Assembly: GCA_035507155.1 (NCBI GenBank)
Contig: DATJOK010000043.1
Span: 1-13,066 of the forward strand
Origin: DASZHJ01 sp035507155
GTDB taxonomy: Bacteria > Pseudomonadota > Alphaproteobacteria > ATCC43930 > CGMCC-115725
Direction: 5' to 3'
DNA length: 13,066 bases
The translations under genes and the position numbers were made by a program. The notes under the pieces are model-generated. The model made no database searches. It was not told the origin of the DNA and saw only the letters and a program-made list of their open reading frames with translations. Of this stretch, positions 5,902-12,416 are shown piece by piece (position 1 is the stretch's first letter; each line of letters starts with the position of its first letter).

Positions 5902-7914
5902 ATGGCGGTGGCGGAGAATGACGTGCCGGATGAGCCACAACCGCGCGTGGCCGGCGACCCCGCCTTAGACACTTTTCCGAAGCTGCTTCTCGACAATGCG
6001 ACGCGGCGCGGCCGGCGGCCGGCGGTCCGCGAGAAGGACTTCGGCATCTGGCAGAGCTGGAGCTGGAGCGACGTCGCCCGCGAGGTCGAGAGCTTCGCGC
6101 TGGGCCTTGCCGCCATGGGCTTCAAGCGCGGCGACAAGCTGGCGGTCATCGGCGACAACCGGCCGCGGCTCTACTGGGCGATTACCGCCGCCCAGGCGCT
6201 GGGCGGCGTGCCGGTGCCGGTCTACCAGGACGCGGTCGCCGCCGAGATGGAGTTCGTCCTCGACCACGCCGAGGTGCGCTTCGCCGTCGCCGAGGATCAG
6301 GAGCAGGTGGACAAGCTCCTCGCCGTGCGCGAGCGGCTGCCGCGGCTGCAGGCGATCGTCTACAGCGATCCCCGCGGCATGCGCCACTACGACCGCGCCT
6401 CCTTGCATCCCTTTACCGAGGTGCAGGAGACGGGTCGCAAGTTCGGTGCCGAGCATCCGGGTTTCTTCGCGACGGAGATCGGCAAGGGACGCGGCAGCGA
6501 TCTCGCCATCATCCTCTACACCTCCGGCACCACCGGCCAGCCCAAGGGGGTGATGCTCACCTATGACAACGTGATCCTGACCGCCAAGAGCGGCATCGCC
6601 TTCGAGGGCCTGCGCGAGGACGAGGAGGTGCTCGCCTATCTGCCGATGGCCTGGGTCGGCGACCATGTCTTCTCGTTCGCGCAATCCTACTGCGCCGGCT
6701 TCTGCGTGAGCTGCCCGGAATCGGGCGCCACGGTGATGACCGATCTGCGCGAGCTCGGCCCCACCTATTTCTTCGCGCCGCCGCGCATCTACGAGAACAT
6801 CCTGACCCAGGTGATGATCCGGATGGAGGATGCGGGCGCGCCGAAGCGCTGGCTCTTCCGCAAGTTCATGGATCTGGCGCGGCGGGTCGGCGGCCGGATC
6901 CTCGACGGCGCGCCGGTCTCCCTCGGCGACCGCCTGCTCTATGGCCTCGGCCGACTGCTGGTCTACGGGCCGCTCAAGAACACCCTGGGCTTCAGCCGCA
7001 TCCGCATCGCCTATACCGCCGGCGAGGCGATCGGGCCCGACATCTTCAACTTCTACCGATCGCTCGGCATCAACATCAAGCAGCTCTACGGCATGACCGA
7101 GTGCGCGGTGTTCCTGTGCATCCAGCCCAATGGCCAGGTGCGCGCCGACACCGTGGGGACGCCGATCGGCGGCGTCGAGATCAAGCTCGGCGAGGATGGC
7201 GAGGTGCTCTACAAGAGCCCCGGCGTCTTCGCCGGCTATTTCAAGAACACCCAGGCGACATCGGAGACCAAGCGGCCGGACGGCTGGGTGCATTCGGGCG
7301 ACGCCGGCTTCTTCGACGACATGCGCCATCTCCACATCATCGACCGCGCCAAGGATGTGGGGAAGCTCGAGGACGGCACCCTCTTCGCGCCGAAATTCCT
7401 CGAGAACAAGCTCAAGTTCTTCCCCTACATCAAGGAAGCGGTGGCCTTCGCGCCGGGCCGCCCCTACGTCACCGCCTTCATCAACATCGATGCCGAGGCG
7501 GTCGGCAATTGGGCGGAGCGCAAGGGCATCACCTATGGCGGCTACCGCGAGCTCGCCTCGCTGGAGCCGGTCTACGCGCTGATCCAGGGCTGCGTCGAGC
7601 AGGTGAACCGGGATCTGGCCTCCGAGCCGCATCTTGCCGGCTCGCAGATCCATCGCTTCCTCATCCTGCACAAGGAGCTCGACGCCGATGACGGCGAGCT
7701 CACCCGCACCCGCAAGGTGCGCCGCCGCTTCATCGGCGACCGCTACAAGCCGCTGATCGACGCGCTCTACGGCGGCCGCGAGCGCGGCGAGATCGAGACC
7801 GAGGTCACCTTCGAGGACGGCCGCAAGGGCGTGGTCCGCGCGGAGCTCGCGATCCGCGACGTCAGGACCGAGCCGGTCGCCGCCGCCGTCGAGCCGCTGC
7901 GGCGGGCGAGCTGA
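5902..7914 (+). CDS. AMP-forming acyl-CoA synthetase (long-chain fatty acid--CoA ligase-like)
   Basis: 670 residues of the ANL (acyl/aryl-CoA ligase) superfamily. It would activate a carboxylic acid with ATP to an acyl-adenylate and pass it to CoA. The P-loop-like motif YTSGTTGQPKG is at 206-216, followed by MLTYDN; YGMTE precedes the adenine site; GWVHSGD (461-467) supplies the ribose-binding Asp467; IDRAKD places Arg482; and TRTRKV puts the C-terminal-domain lysine at 605. The segment KDVGKLEDGTLFAPKFLENKLK resembles long-chain/bubblegum-type synthetases (K-L-x-x-G) rather than acetyl-CoA synthetase. About 65 residues follow Lys605, with a charged EVTFEDGRKGVVRAEL segment. Start ATG follows GGAGGA (5889-5894, 7 nt). 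It is the first gene of the ligase/Liv-importer cluster; 178 bp separate it from livG. Chain length or aromatic preference cannot be read from the sequence. Confidence 0.94.
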   Translation: MAVAENDVPDEPQPRVAGDPALDTFPKLLLDNATRRGRRPAVREKDFGIWQSWSWSDVAREVESFALGLAAMGFKRGDKLAVIGDNRPRLYWAITAAQALGGVPVPVYQDAVAAEMEFVLDHAEVRFAVAEDQEQVDKLLAVRERLPRLQAIVYSDPRGMRHYDRASLHPFTEVQETGRKFGAEHPGFFATEIGKGRGSDLAIILYTSGTTGQPKGVMLTYDNVILTAKSGIAFEGLREDEEVLAYLPMAWVGDHVFSFAQSYCAGFCVSCPESGATVMTDLRELGPTYFFAPPRIYENILTQVMIRMEDAGAPKRWLFRKFMDLARRVGGRILDGAPVSLGDRLLYGLGRLLVYGPLKNTLGFSRIRIAYTAGEAIGPDIFNFYRSLGINIKQLYGMTECAVFLCIQPNGQVRADTVGTPIGGVEIKLGEDGEVLYKSPGVFAGYFKNTQATSETKRPDGWVHSGDAGFFDDMRHLHIIDRAKDVGKLEDGTLFAPKFLENKLKFFPYIKEAVAFAPGRPYVTAFINIDAEAVGNWAERKGITYGGYRELASLEPVYALIQGCVEQVNRDLASEPHLAGSQIHRFLILHKELDADDGELTRTRKVRRRFIGDRYKPLIDALYGGRERGEIETEVTFEDGRKGVVRAELAIRDVRTEPVAAAVEPLRRAS

Positions 7915-7950
7915 TGCGGGGATTTATGGGTTTGGGCCTTACCCCCCTTC

Positions 7951-7979
7951 CTTCCCTCCCCCTCCCTTCCCTCCCCCTC
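7951..7979 (+). repeat. C-rich 14-bp direct repeat between ligase and livG
   Basis: The 14-mer CTTCCCTCCCCCTC occurs exactly at 7951-7964 and 7966-7979, period 15, inside an almost pure pyrimidine run (7941-7979). On the minus strand this is a run of G tracts separated by one or two A, a G-quadruplex-type pattern. It lies between the ligase stop and livG. Confidence 0.85.
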
Positions 7980-7992
7980 AAGGGGGGAGGGA
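7968..7992 (+). repeat. GC-rich hairpin 1 in the ligase-livG gap
   Basis: TCCCTCCCCC (7968-7977) pairs perfectly with GGGGGAGGGA (7983-7992) around the loop TCAAG. There is no T tract after it, so it is not a standard intrinsic terminator. Palindromes of this CCCTCCCCC type are common between genes in several high-GC alphaproteobacterial genomes (family knowledge, not checked here); they may weaken read-through or stabilise the upstream mRNA end. Confidence 0.75.
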
Positions 7993-8012
7993 CTTTCGAG
8001 ATGTGGATGCAG

Positions 8013-8049
8013 CCACCCCCTCCCCCCGTGAGGGGGAGGGTCGGGGTGG
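8013..8049 (+). repeat. GC-rich hairpin 2 in the ligase-livG gap
   Basis: Inner stem CCCTCCCCC (8018-8026) with GGGGGAGGG (8032-8040), loop CGTGA; an alternative outer pairing joins CCACCCC (8013-8019) to GGGGTGG (8043-8049). Its inner arms match those of hairpin 1, so the two form a pair of related palindromes 26 bp apart. The stem lies within 55 bp of the livG start. Confidence 0.7.
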
Positions 8050-8052
8050 GGG
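8032..8052 (+). other. G-quadruplex-type motif upstream of livG
   Basis: Four G runs on the coding strand (8032-8036, 8038-8040, 8043-8046, 8048-8052) with loops A, TC and T fit the G3+N1-7 pattern. In RNA it would lie 40 nt before the livG start and would compete with hairpin 2, whose right arm it shares. Formation is not shown by sequence alone. Confidence 0.5.
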
Positions 8053-8092
8053 ATGAACCTCCGCTCGAAAATAAACGGAACTAAGCACCTTC

Positions 8093-8884
8093 ATGCAGTC
8101 ACCGAAGCGGATCGGCGAGTCCCTCCTGAAGGCCGACAACATCAGCCTGTCCTTCGGCGGCGTGCGCGCGCTCACCGACATCAGCGTCGAGATCCGCACC
8201 CACGAGATCCTGGCGATCATCGGGCCCAATGGCGCCGGCAAGACCTCGATGCTGAACGTGATCAACGGCTTCTATCACCCGCAGCTGGGCTCCATCACCT
8301 TCAAGGGCGAGACGCGCCGGCGCATGCGGCCGCACCGCGCCGCGGCGCAGGGGATCGCCCGCACCTTCCAGAACGTCGCGCTCTTCCGCGGCATGACGAC
8401 CCTCGACAACATCATGACGGGACGGCTCCTCCGCATGAGGCGCAACTTCCTCTGGCAGGCGCTCCATTGGGGGCCGGCGCTCACCGAGGAGCTCGAGCAT
8501 CGGGAATACGCCGAGCGCATCATCGACTTCCTGGAGATCCAGGCGATCCGCAAGACGCCGGTGGGACAGCTCCCCTACGGCCTTCAGAAGCGCGTCGAGC
8601 TCGGCCGCGCGCTCGCCATGGAGCCGGACCTGCTGCTGCTGGACGAGCCGATGGCCGGCATGAACGTCGAGGAGAAGGAGGACATGTGCCGCTTCATCCT
8701 CGACGTCAACGACGAGTTCGGCACCACCATCGCGCTCATCGAGCACGACATGGGCGTGGTGATGGACATCTCCGACCGGGTGGTGGTGCTGGACTACGGC
8801 CGCAAGATCGCCGACGGCCCGCCGGACCTGGTGCGCTCGAGCCGCGACGTGATCGACGCCTATCTCGGAGTGGCGCATGAGTGA
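8093..8884 (+). CDS. livG: Liv/HAAT-type ABC transporter ATP-binding protein (LivG-like)
   Basis: 263 residues, cytoplasmic ATPase of a hydrophobic-amino-acid-type (HAAT) importer; it forms a heterodimer with the LivF-like ATPase under the LivH/LivM pore. Walker A GPNGAGKTS is at 44-52 (Lys50), the signature is the LivG-style PYGLQKRVELGRAL (Tyr162 onward), Walker B LLLLDEP has Asp184-Glu185, and the switch His is H218 in LIEHDMG. The LivG-specific insertion after the Q-loop (ARTFQNVALF, then LLRMRRNFLWQALHWG) is present. Only one in-frame ATG lies after the upstream stop at 8072, so 8093 is the likely start; the only ribosome-binding-like site, CGGAA, is weak and 12 nt away. The end overlaps the first possible livH start (GTG 8881) by 4 bp, indicating translational coupling. 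The label livG is by homology; the substrate is probably not a branched-chain amino acid given the CoA ligase nearby. Confidence 0.95.
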   Translation: MQSPKRIGESLLKADNISLSFGGVRALTDISVEIRTHEILAIIGPNGAGKTSMLNVINGFYHPQLGSITFKGETRRRMRPHRAAAQGIARTFQNVALFRGMTTLDNIMTGRLLRMRRNFLWQALHWGPALTEELEHREYAERIIDFLEIQAIRKTPVGQLPYGLQKRVELGRALAMEPDLLLLDEPMAGMNVEEKEDMCRFILDVNDEFGTTIALIEHDMGVVMDISDRVVVLDYGRKIADGPPDLVRSSRDVIDAYLGVAHE

Positions 8885-8885
8885 C

Positions 8886-8889
8886 GGAG
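8886..8889 (+). promoter_or_regulatory. Ribosome binding site supporting the livH ATG start
   Basis: GGAG lies 9 nt before ATG 8899. The competing in-frame GTG 8881 has GGAG at 8867-8870 (10 nt) and overlaps the livG stop; both are possible and the choice changes only six residues. Confidence 0.45.
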
Positions 8890-8898
8890 CCCGCTGAC

Positions 8899-9834
8899 AT
8901 GGACGCGCTCTACGCCGTCTTCATCGATCCCTTCGCGCAGATGTGGGACAACCCGGAATTCGTGCTCGAGGTGCTGATCGGCGGGCTCCTCAGCGGCGTC
9001 CTCTATTCCCTGGTCGCGCTGGGCTTCGTCCTCATCTACAAGGCCTCGGGCGTCTTCAACTTCGCCCAGGGCACCATGGTGCTCTTCGCGGCGCTCAACT
9101 TCGCCGGCCTCATCGACAAGGGCGTGCCGATCTGGCTCGCCTTCGTGATCACCATCGCCATCATGGTGGTGCTCGCCTATGGGGTCGAGCGGCTGGTGCT
9201 GAGACCGCTCGTCAACCAGGAGCAGATCATCCTGTTCATGGCGACGATCGGCATCACCTATTTCCTGCGCGGATTCGGGCAGATCATCTGGGGCGGCGAC
9301 GTCCGCACCCTCGACATCGGGCTCCCCAAGGAACCGCTGATCATCGGCGGCGTCCTCATCAACAAGTTCGATCTGGTGAGCGCGGTGGTGGCGGGGACGC
9401 TGGTGGCGGCGCTCGCCGTCTTCTTTCAGAAGACCGCGGTGGGCCGCGCGCTCCGCGCCGTCGCCGACGACCATCAGGCCGCTCTCTCGGTCGGCATTCC
9501 CTTGAAGACCATCTGGGTGGTGGTGTGGACCGCGGCCGGCATCGTGGCGCTGGTCGCCGGCATCCTCTGGGGCACCAATCTCGGCGTCCAGTTCTCGATC
9601 GAGCTGGTGGCGCTGAAGGCGCTCCCCGTGCTGATCCTCGGCGGCTTCACCTCGATCCCCGGCGCCATCGTCGGCGGCCTCATCGTCGGCGCCGGCGAGA
9701 AGATCGCCGAGGTGTTCTGGGGTCCCGCCCTCGGCGGCGCCATCGAGGACTGGTTCGCCTACATGCTGGCGCTCGCCTTCCTGCTGTTCCGGCCGCAGGG
9801 CCTGTTCGGCGAGCGCATCATCGAGCGGGTCTAA
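8899..9834 (+). CDS. livH: Liv/HAAT-type ABC transporter inner-membrane permease (LivH-like)
   Basis: 311 residues from ATG 8899 (317 from GTG 8881). A hydrophobic integral membrane protein with roughly eight predicted membrane segments, for example 22-46, 60-72, 78-94, 109-130, 157-176, 206-224, 239-264 and 286-297. The motif GVFNFAQG (51-58) is a hallmark of LivH-type permeases. The cytoplasmic coupling loop GRALRAVADDHQAALSVGI (182-200) corresponds to the EAA-like loop that docks on the ATPases. The C-terminus LLFRPQGLFGE is also characteristic of the family. It should pair with the LivM-like protein to form the pore. It is coupled to livG upstream and lies 4 bp before livM. The N-terminal extension before the first membrane helix (MDALYAVFIDPFAQMWDNPE) is slightly longer than in classic LivH. 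Confidence 0.94.
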   Translation: MDALYAVFIDPFAQMWDNPEFVLEVLIGGLLSGVLYSLVALGFVLIYKASGVFNFAQGTMVLFAALNFAGLIDKGVPIWLAFVITIAIMVVLAYGVERLVLRPLVNQEQIILFMATIGITYFLRGFGQIIWGGDVRTLDIGLPKEPLIIGGVLINKFDLVSAVVAGTLVAALAVFFQKTAVGRALRAVADDHQAALSVGIPLKTIWVVVWTAAGIVALVAGILWGTNLGVQFSIELVALKALPVLILGGFTSIPGAIVGGLIVGAGEKIAEVFWGPALGGAIEDWFAYMLALAFLLFRPQGLFGERIIERV

Positions 9835-9838
9835 GGCG

Positions 9839-10927
9839 ATGCTCTACCGCGAGGCCGGCCAGTTCAAGACCAGCTACGCCGCCGACCAGGCGATCTTCCC
9901 GATCCTGCAGGATCGGATCTTCATCCTGCTGCTGCTGGGCATCGCTTATCTGGTGGTCCCTGCGCTCGCGAGCTCGGTCGGCGCCGACTACTGGCTCAGC
10001 ACCATCCTGGTGCCGCTGCTGGTCTATGCGCTCGCCGCCATCGGGCTCAACATCCTCACCGGCTATGCCGGGCAGGTGTCGCTCGGCACCGGCGGCTTCA
10101 TGGCGGTGGGCGCCTTTGCCGCCTACAAGCTCTCCACCGGCTTTCCCGGCCTCAGCATCGTCGCGGTGTTCCTGGTCTCCGGCCTCATCGCCGCCCTGGT
10201 CGGGCTGCTGTTCGGCTTCCCGAGCCTTCGCATCAAGGGTTTCTATCTCTCGGTCGCGACGCTCGCCTCGCAGTTCTTCCTGATCTGGCTCTTCAATCAC
10301 AACGCCTGGTTCACCAACTACGCGGCCTCCGGCGTCATCAGCGCGCCGCCTCGCGCGGTGCTGGGCTTCTTCGTCACCGGCGCCGAGGCGAGCCCGCTCG
10401 CCAAGTACTATTTCGTGCTCAGCATCGTCGCGGTGCTGGCGCTCGCCGCCAAGAACCTGGTGCGCGGCCGCGTGGGGCGCGCCTGGATGGCGATCCGCGA
10501 CATGGACATCGCCGCCGAGATCATCGGCATCCCGCCGCTCCGCACCAAGCTCCTCGCCTTCGCGGTGAGCTCCTTCTACTGCGGCATCGCCGGCGCGCTC
10601 TGGGCCTTCATCTACACCTCGAGCGTCGAGGCGCTCGCCTTCGACATCGACACCTCCTTCAACATCCTCTTCATGATCATCATCGGCGGCCTCGGCAGCA
10701 TCCTGGGCTCGTTCCTGGGCGCCGCCTTCATCGTGCTGCTGCCGATCTTCCTGGAGAACGCGCCACCGGCCGTGGGGCTCGACATCCCGGTCAATCTGGT
10801 CACCAACATCCAGCAGATGATCTTCGGCGGCCTCATCGTGTTCTTCCTGATCGTCGAGCCGCGCGGCCTCGCGCGCCTCTGGCAGATCGGCAAGGAGAAG
10901 CTCCGGCTGTGGCCGTTCCCCTATTGA
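9839..10927 (+). CDS. livM: Liv/HAAT-type ABC transporter inner-membrane permease (LivM-like)
   Basis: 362 residues, second pore subunit of the importer. Membrane segments are dense from about 27 to 340. Family blocks are IGLNILTGYAGQVSLGTGGF (68-87, the LivM counterpart of the NFAQG region), RIKGFYLSVATLA (131-143), the coupling loop GRAWMAIRDMDIAAEIIGI (213-231), and IIGGLGSILGSFLGAAFI (281-298). Start ATG 9839 is 4 bp after the livH stop; the only ribosome-binding-like sequence (AAGG within the livH stop region) is very close, so translation is probably coupled to livH. A 27-residue polar N-terminal leader precedes the first helix. The stop is followed by a 132-bp gap before livK. Confidence 0.94.
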   Translation: MLYREAGQFKTSYAADQAIFPILQDRIFILLLLGIAYLVVPALASSVGADYWLSTILVPLLVYALAAIGLNILTGYAGQVSLGTGGFMAVGAFAAYKLSTGFPGLSIVAVFLVSGLIAALVGLLFGFPSLRIKGFYLSVATLASQFFLIWLFNHNAWFTNYAASGVISAPPRAVLGFFVTGAEASPLAKYYFVLSIVAVLALAAKNLVRGRVGRAWMAIRDMDIAAEIIGIPPLRTKLLAFAVSSFYCGIAGALWAFIYTSSVEALAFDIDTSFNILFMIIIGGLGSILGSFLGAAFIVLLPIFLENAPPAVGLDIPVNLVTNIQQMIFGGLIVFFLIVEPRGLARLWQIGKEKLRLWPFPY

Positions 10928-10946
10928 AACTTCACCCAGGGATGAT

Positions 10947-10975
10947 TTGCCCGGCGGCGGAGCCGATGCTACGGT
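10947..10975 (+). promoter_or_regulatory. Possible promoter upstream of livK
   Basis: TTGCCC (10947-10952) and TACGGT (10970-10975) are separated by 17 bp and lie about 85 bp before livK. The -35 matches the sigma-70 consensus at 4 of 6 positions and the -10 at 3 of 6, so this is weak evidence. An independent promoter would fit the need for excess binding protein over membrane complex. Confidence 0.3.
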
Positions 10976-10999
10976 TGCATTAATTCCAAAAGCTCCGGA

Positions 11000-11017
11000 A
11001 GCGCGGATTTCCGCGCT
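11000..11017 (+). repeat. Inverted repeat in the livM-livK gap
   Basis: AGCGCGG (11000-11006) and CCGCGCT (11011-11017) form a 7-bp stem with loop ATTT. No T tract follows, so it is not a clear terminator. Position 43 bp before the livK start and downstream of the promoter-like pair suits a leader hairpin or a protein-binding site. Confidence 0.5.
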
Positions 11018-11059
11018 CTTCAAGGGGGCAGCGTTCGAACAGCAAGCGGGAGGGATGTC

Positions 11060-12391
11060 ATGCGTCTAGGGAAGCTCAGCATAATCGCCGCGACTGCCGC
11101 GGGGCTGGCACTCGGCCTCTGGTCGGCGCCCGTCCTGGCGCAGAACGAGCAGTTCATTCCGCGCCTCGTCTACCGCACCGGTCCATATGCACCGAACGGC
11201 ATCCCCTTCGCCGACGGCTACGACGACTATCTCGAGCTGCTGAACGCCCGCGACGGCGGCATCAACGGCGTCAAGCTCGTCTACGAGGAATGCGAGGACG
11301 GCTACGACAACAGCAAGGGCGTCGAGTGCTATGAGCGCCTGAAGAACAAGGGCCCGACCGGCGCCGCCTACGTCGATCCGCTCTCCACCGGCATCACCTA
11401 CGCGCTCCTCGAGCGCACCACGGCCGACAAGATTCCGCTCATCACCATGGGCTATGGCCGCGCCGATGCGAGCTACGGGCCGGTCTTCCCCTACACCTTC
11501 ACCTATCCCGCGACCTACTGGGATTCCGCCGACGCGATGGTGACCTATGTCGCCGGCAAGGAAGGCGGCTTCGACAAGCTCAAGGGCAAGAAGATCGCCC
11601 TCGTCTATCACGACAGCGCCTACGGCAAGGAGCCGATCAACACGCTCGAAGGCCTGGCGAAGAAGCACGGCTTCACCTTCCTGAAATTCGCGGTGTCGCC
11701 GCCCGGCATCGATCAGAAGGCGACCTGGCTGCAGATCCGCCAGCAGCGGCCGAACTGGGTCTTCATGTGGGGCTGGGGCGTGATGAACTCGACCGCCATC
11801 AAGGAAGCGGCGGCGGTGGGCTATCCCATGGATCACTTCATCGGCGTCTGGTACTCGGGCGCCGAGCCTGACGTGCTGCCGGCGGGCGAGGCCGCCAAGG
11901 GCTATCTCGCCACGACGTTCCATGGCGTGGGCGCCGACTACAAGGTGATCCGCGACATCCTCAAGTACGTCACCGACGCCGGCAAGGGCCACGCCCCCAA
12001 GGACAAGGTCGGCGAGGTGCTCTATGACCGCGGCGTCATCAACGCGATGTACGACACCGAGGCGATCCGCACCGCCCAGGAGCATTTCGGCAAGAAGCCG
12101 CTCAAGGGCGAGGAGGTGCAGTGGGGTCTCGAGCACCTGAACGTGACGCCGGCGAAGCTGGCGGCGCTGGGGTTCGAGGGACTGGCGGTGCCGCTGCAGC
12201 TCTCCTGCGAGGATCACAAGGGCAACGGCAACGTCCGCATGATCCAGTGGGACGGCAAGAAGTGGAACTTCGCCTCCGACTGGATCCAGCCGCACAACGA
12301 CGTGCTGCGCGAGATGTACAAGGAGTCCGCTCTCAAATACGCGCAGGAAAAGGGCATCAAGCCGCGCGACTGCCCGAAGGCGAGCGGCTGA
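11060..12391 (+). CDS. livK: Periplasmic substrate-binding protein of Liv/HAAT-type ABC importer
   Basis: 443 residues, longer than the usual 370-390 for LivJ/LivK. It has an N-terminal Sec signal peptide: Arg2/Lys5, hydrophobic stretch 7-24, and a cleavage site APVLA|Q after residue 27, so it is a periplasmic protein rather than a lipoprotein. The fold is the two-lobed type I binding protein (Peripla_BP_6): GGINGVKLVYEECED (67 onward) is the family 'ggv-G-v-l' strand, DPLSTGITY (106-114) matches the ligand-contacting loop, KKIALVYHDSAYGKE (177-191) starts the second lobe, and NWVFMWGWGV (232-241) follows. Cys78 and Cys90 are placed like the lobe-1 disulfide of LIV-binding protein; Cys383 and Cys438 may form another. 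Strong ribosome binding site GGGAGGG, 5 nt before ATG. It sits between livM and livF. The divergent sequence and the neighbouring CoA ligase point to a carboxylate rather than an amino acid ligand (inference). Confidence 0.92.
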   Translation: MRLGKLSIIAATAAGLALGLWSAPVLAQNEQFIPRLVYRTGPYAPNGIPFADGYDDYLELLNARDGGINGVKLVYEECEDGYDNSKGVECYERLKNKGPTGAAYVDPLSTGITYALLERTTADKIPLITMGYGRADASYGPVFPYTFTYPATYWDSADAMVTYVAGKEGGFDKLKGKKIALVYHDSAYGKEPINTLEGLAKKHGFTFLKFAVSPPGIDQKATWLQIRQQRPNWVFMWGWGVMNSTAIKEAAAVGYPMDHFIGVWYSGAEPDVLPAGEAAKGYLATTFHGVGADYKVIRDILKYVTDAGKGHAPKDKVGEVLYDRGVINAMYDTEAIRTAQEHFGKKPLKGEEVQWGLEHLNVTPAKLAALGFEGLAVPLQLSCEDHKGNGNVRMIQWDGKKWNFASDWIQPHNDVLREMYKESALKYAQEKGIKPRDCPKASG

Positions 12392-12416
12392 GCGAAAGAC
12401 GCGAGGGGCCGACCGC

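Noticed and set aside
5965..7671. Long minus-strand frame (568 codons) antisense to the acyl-CoA ligase
   Set aside because: Same shadow effect; the plus frame carries all ANL motifs.
7968..8040. Hairpins read as intrinsic terminators, or as a CRISPR array
   Set aside because: No U tract follows either stem, and the two palindromes do not form regular repeats separated by unique spacers.
9818..11023. Minus-strand frame (401 codons) antisense to livM
   Set aside because: Composition dominated by Glu/Asp/Arg/Ala, as expected for the reverse complement of hydrophobic membrane codons; no motif.
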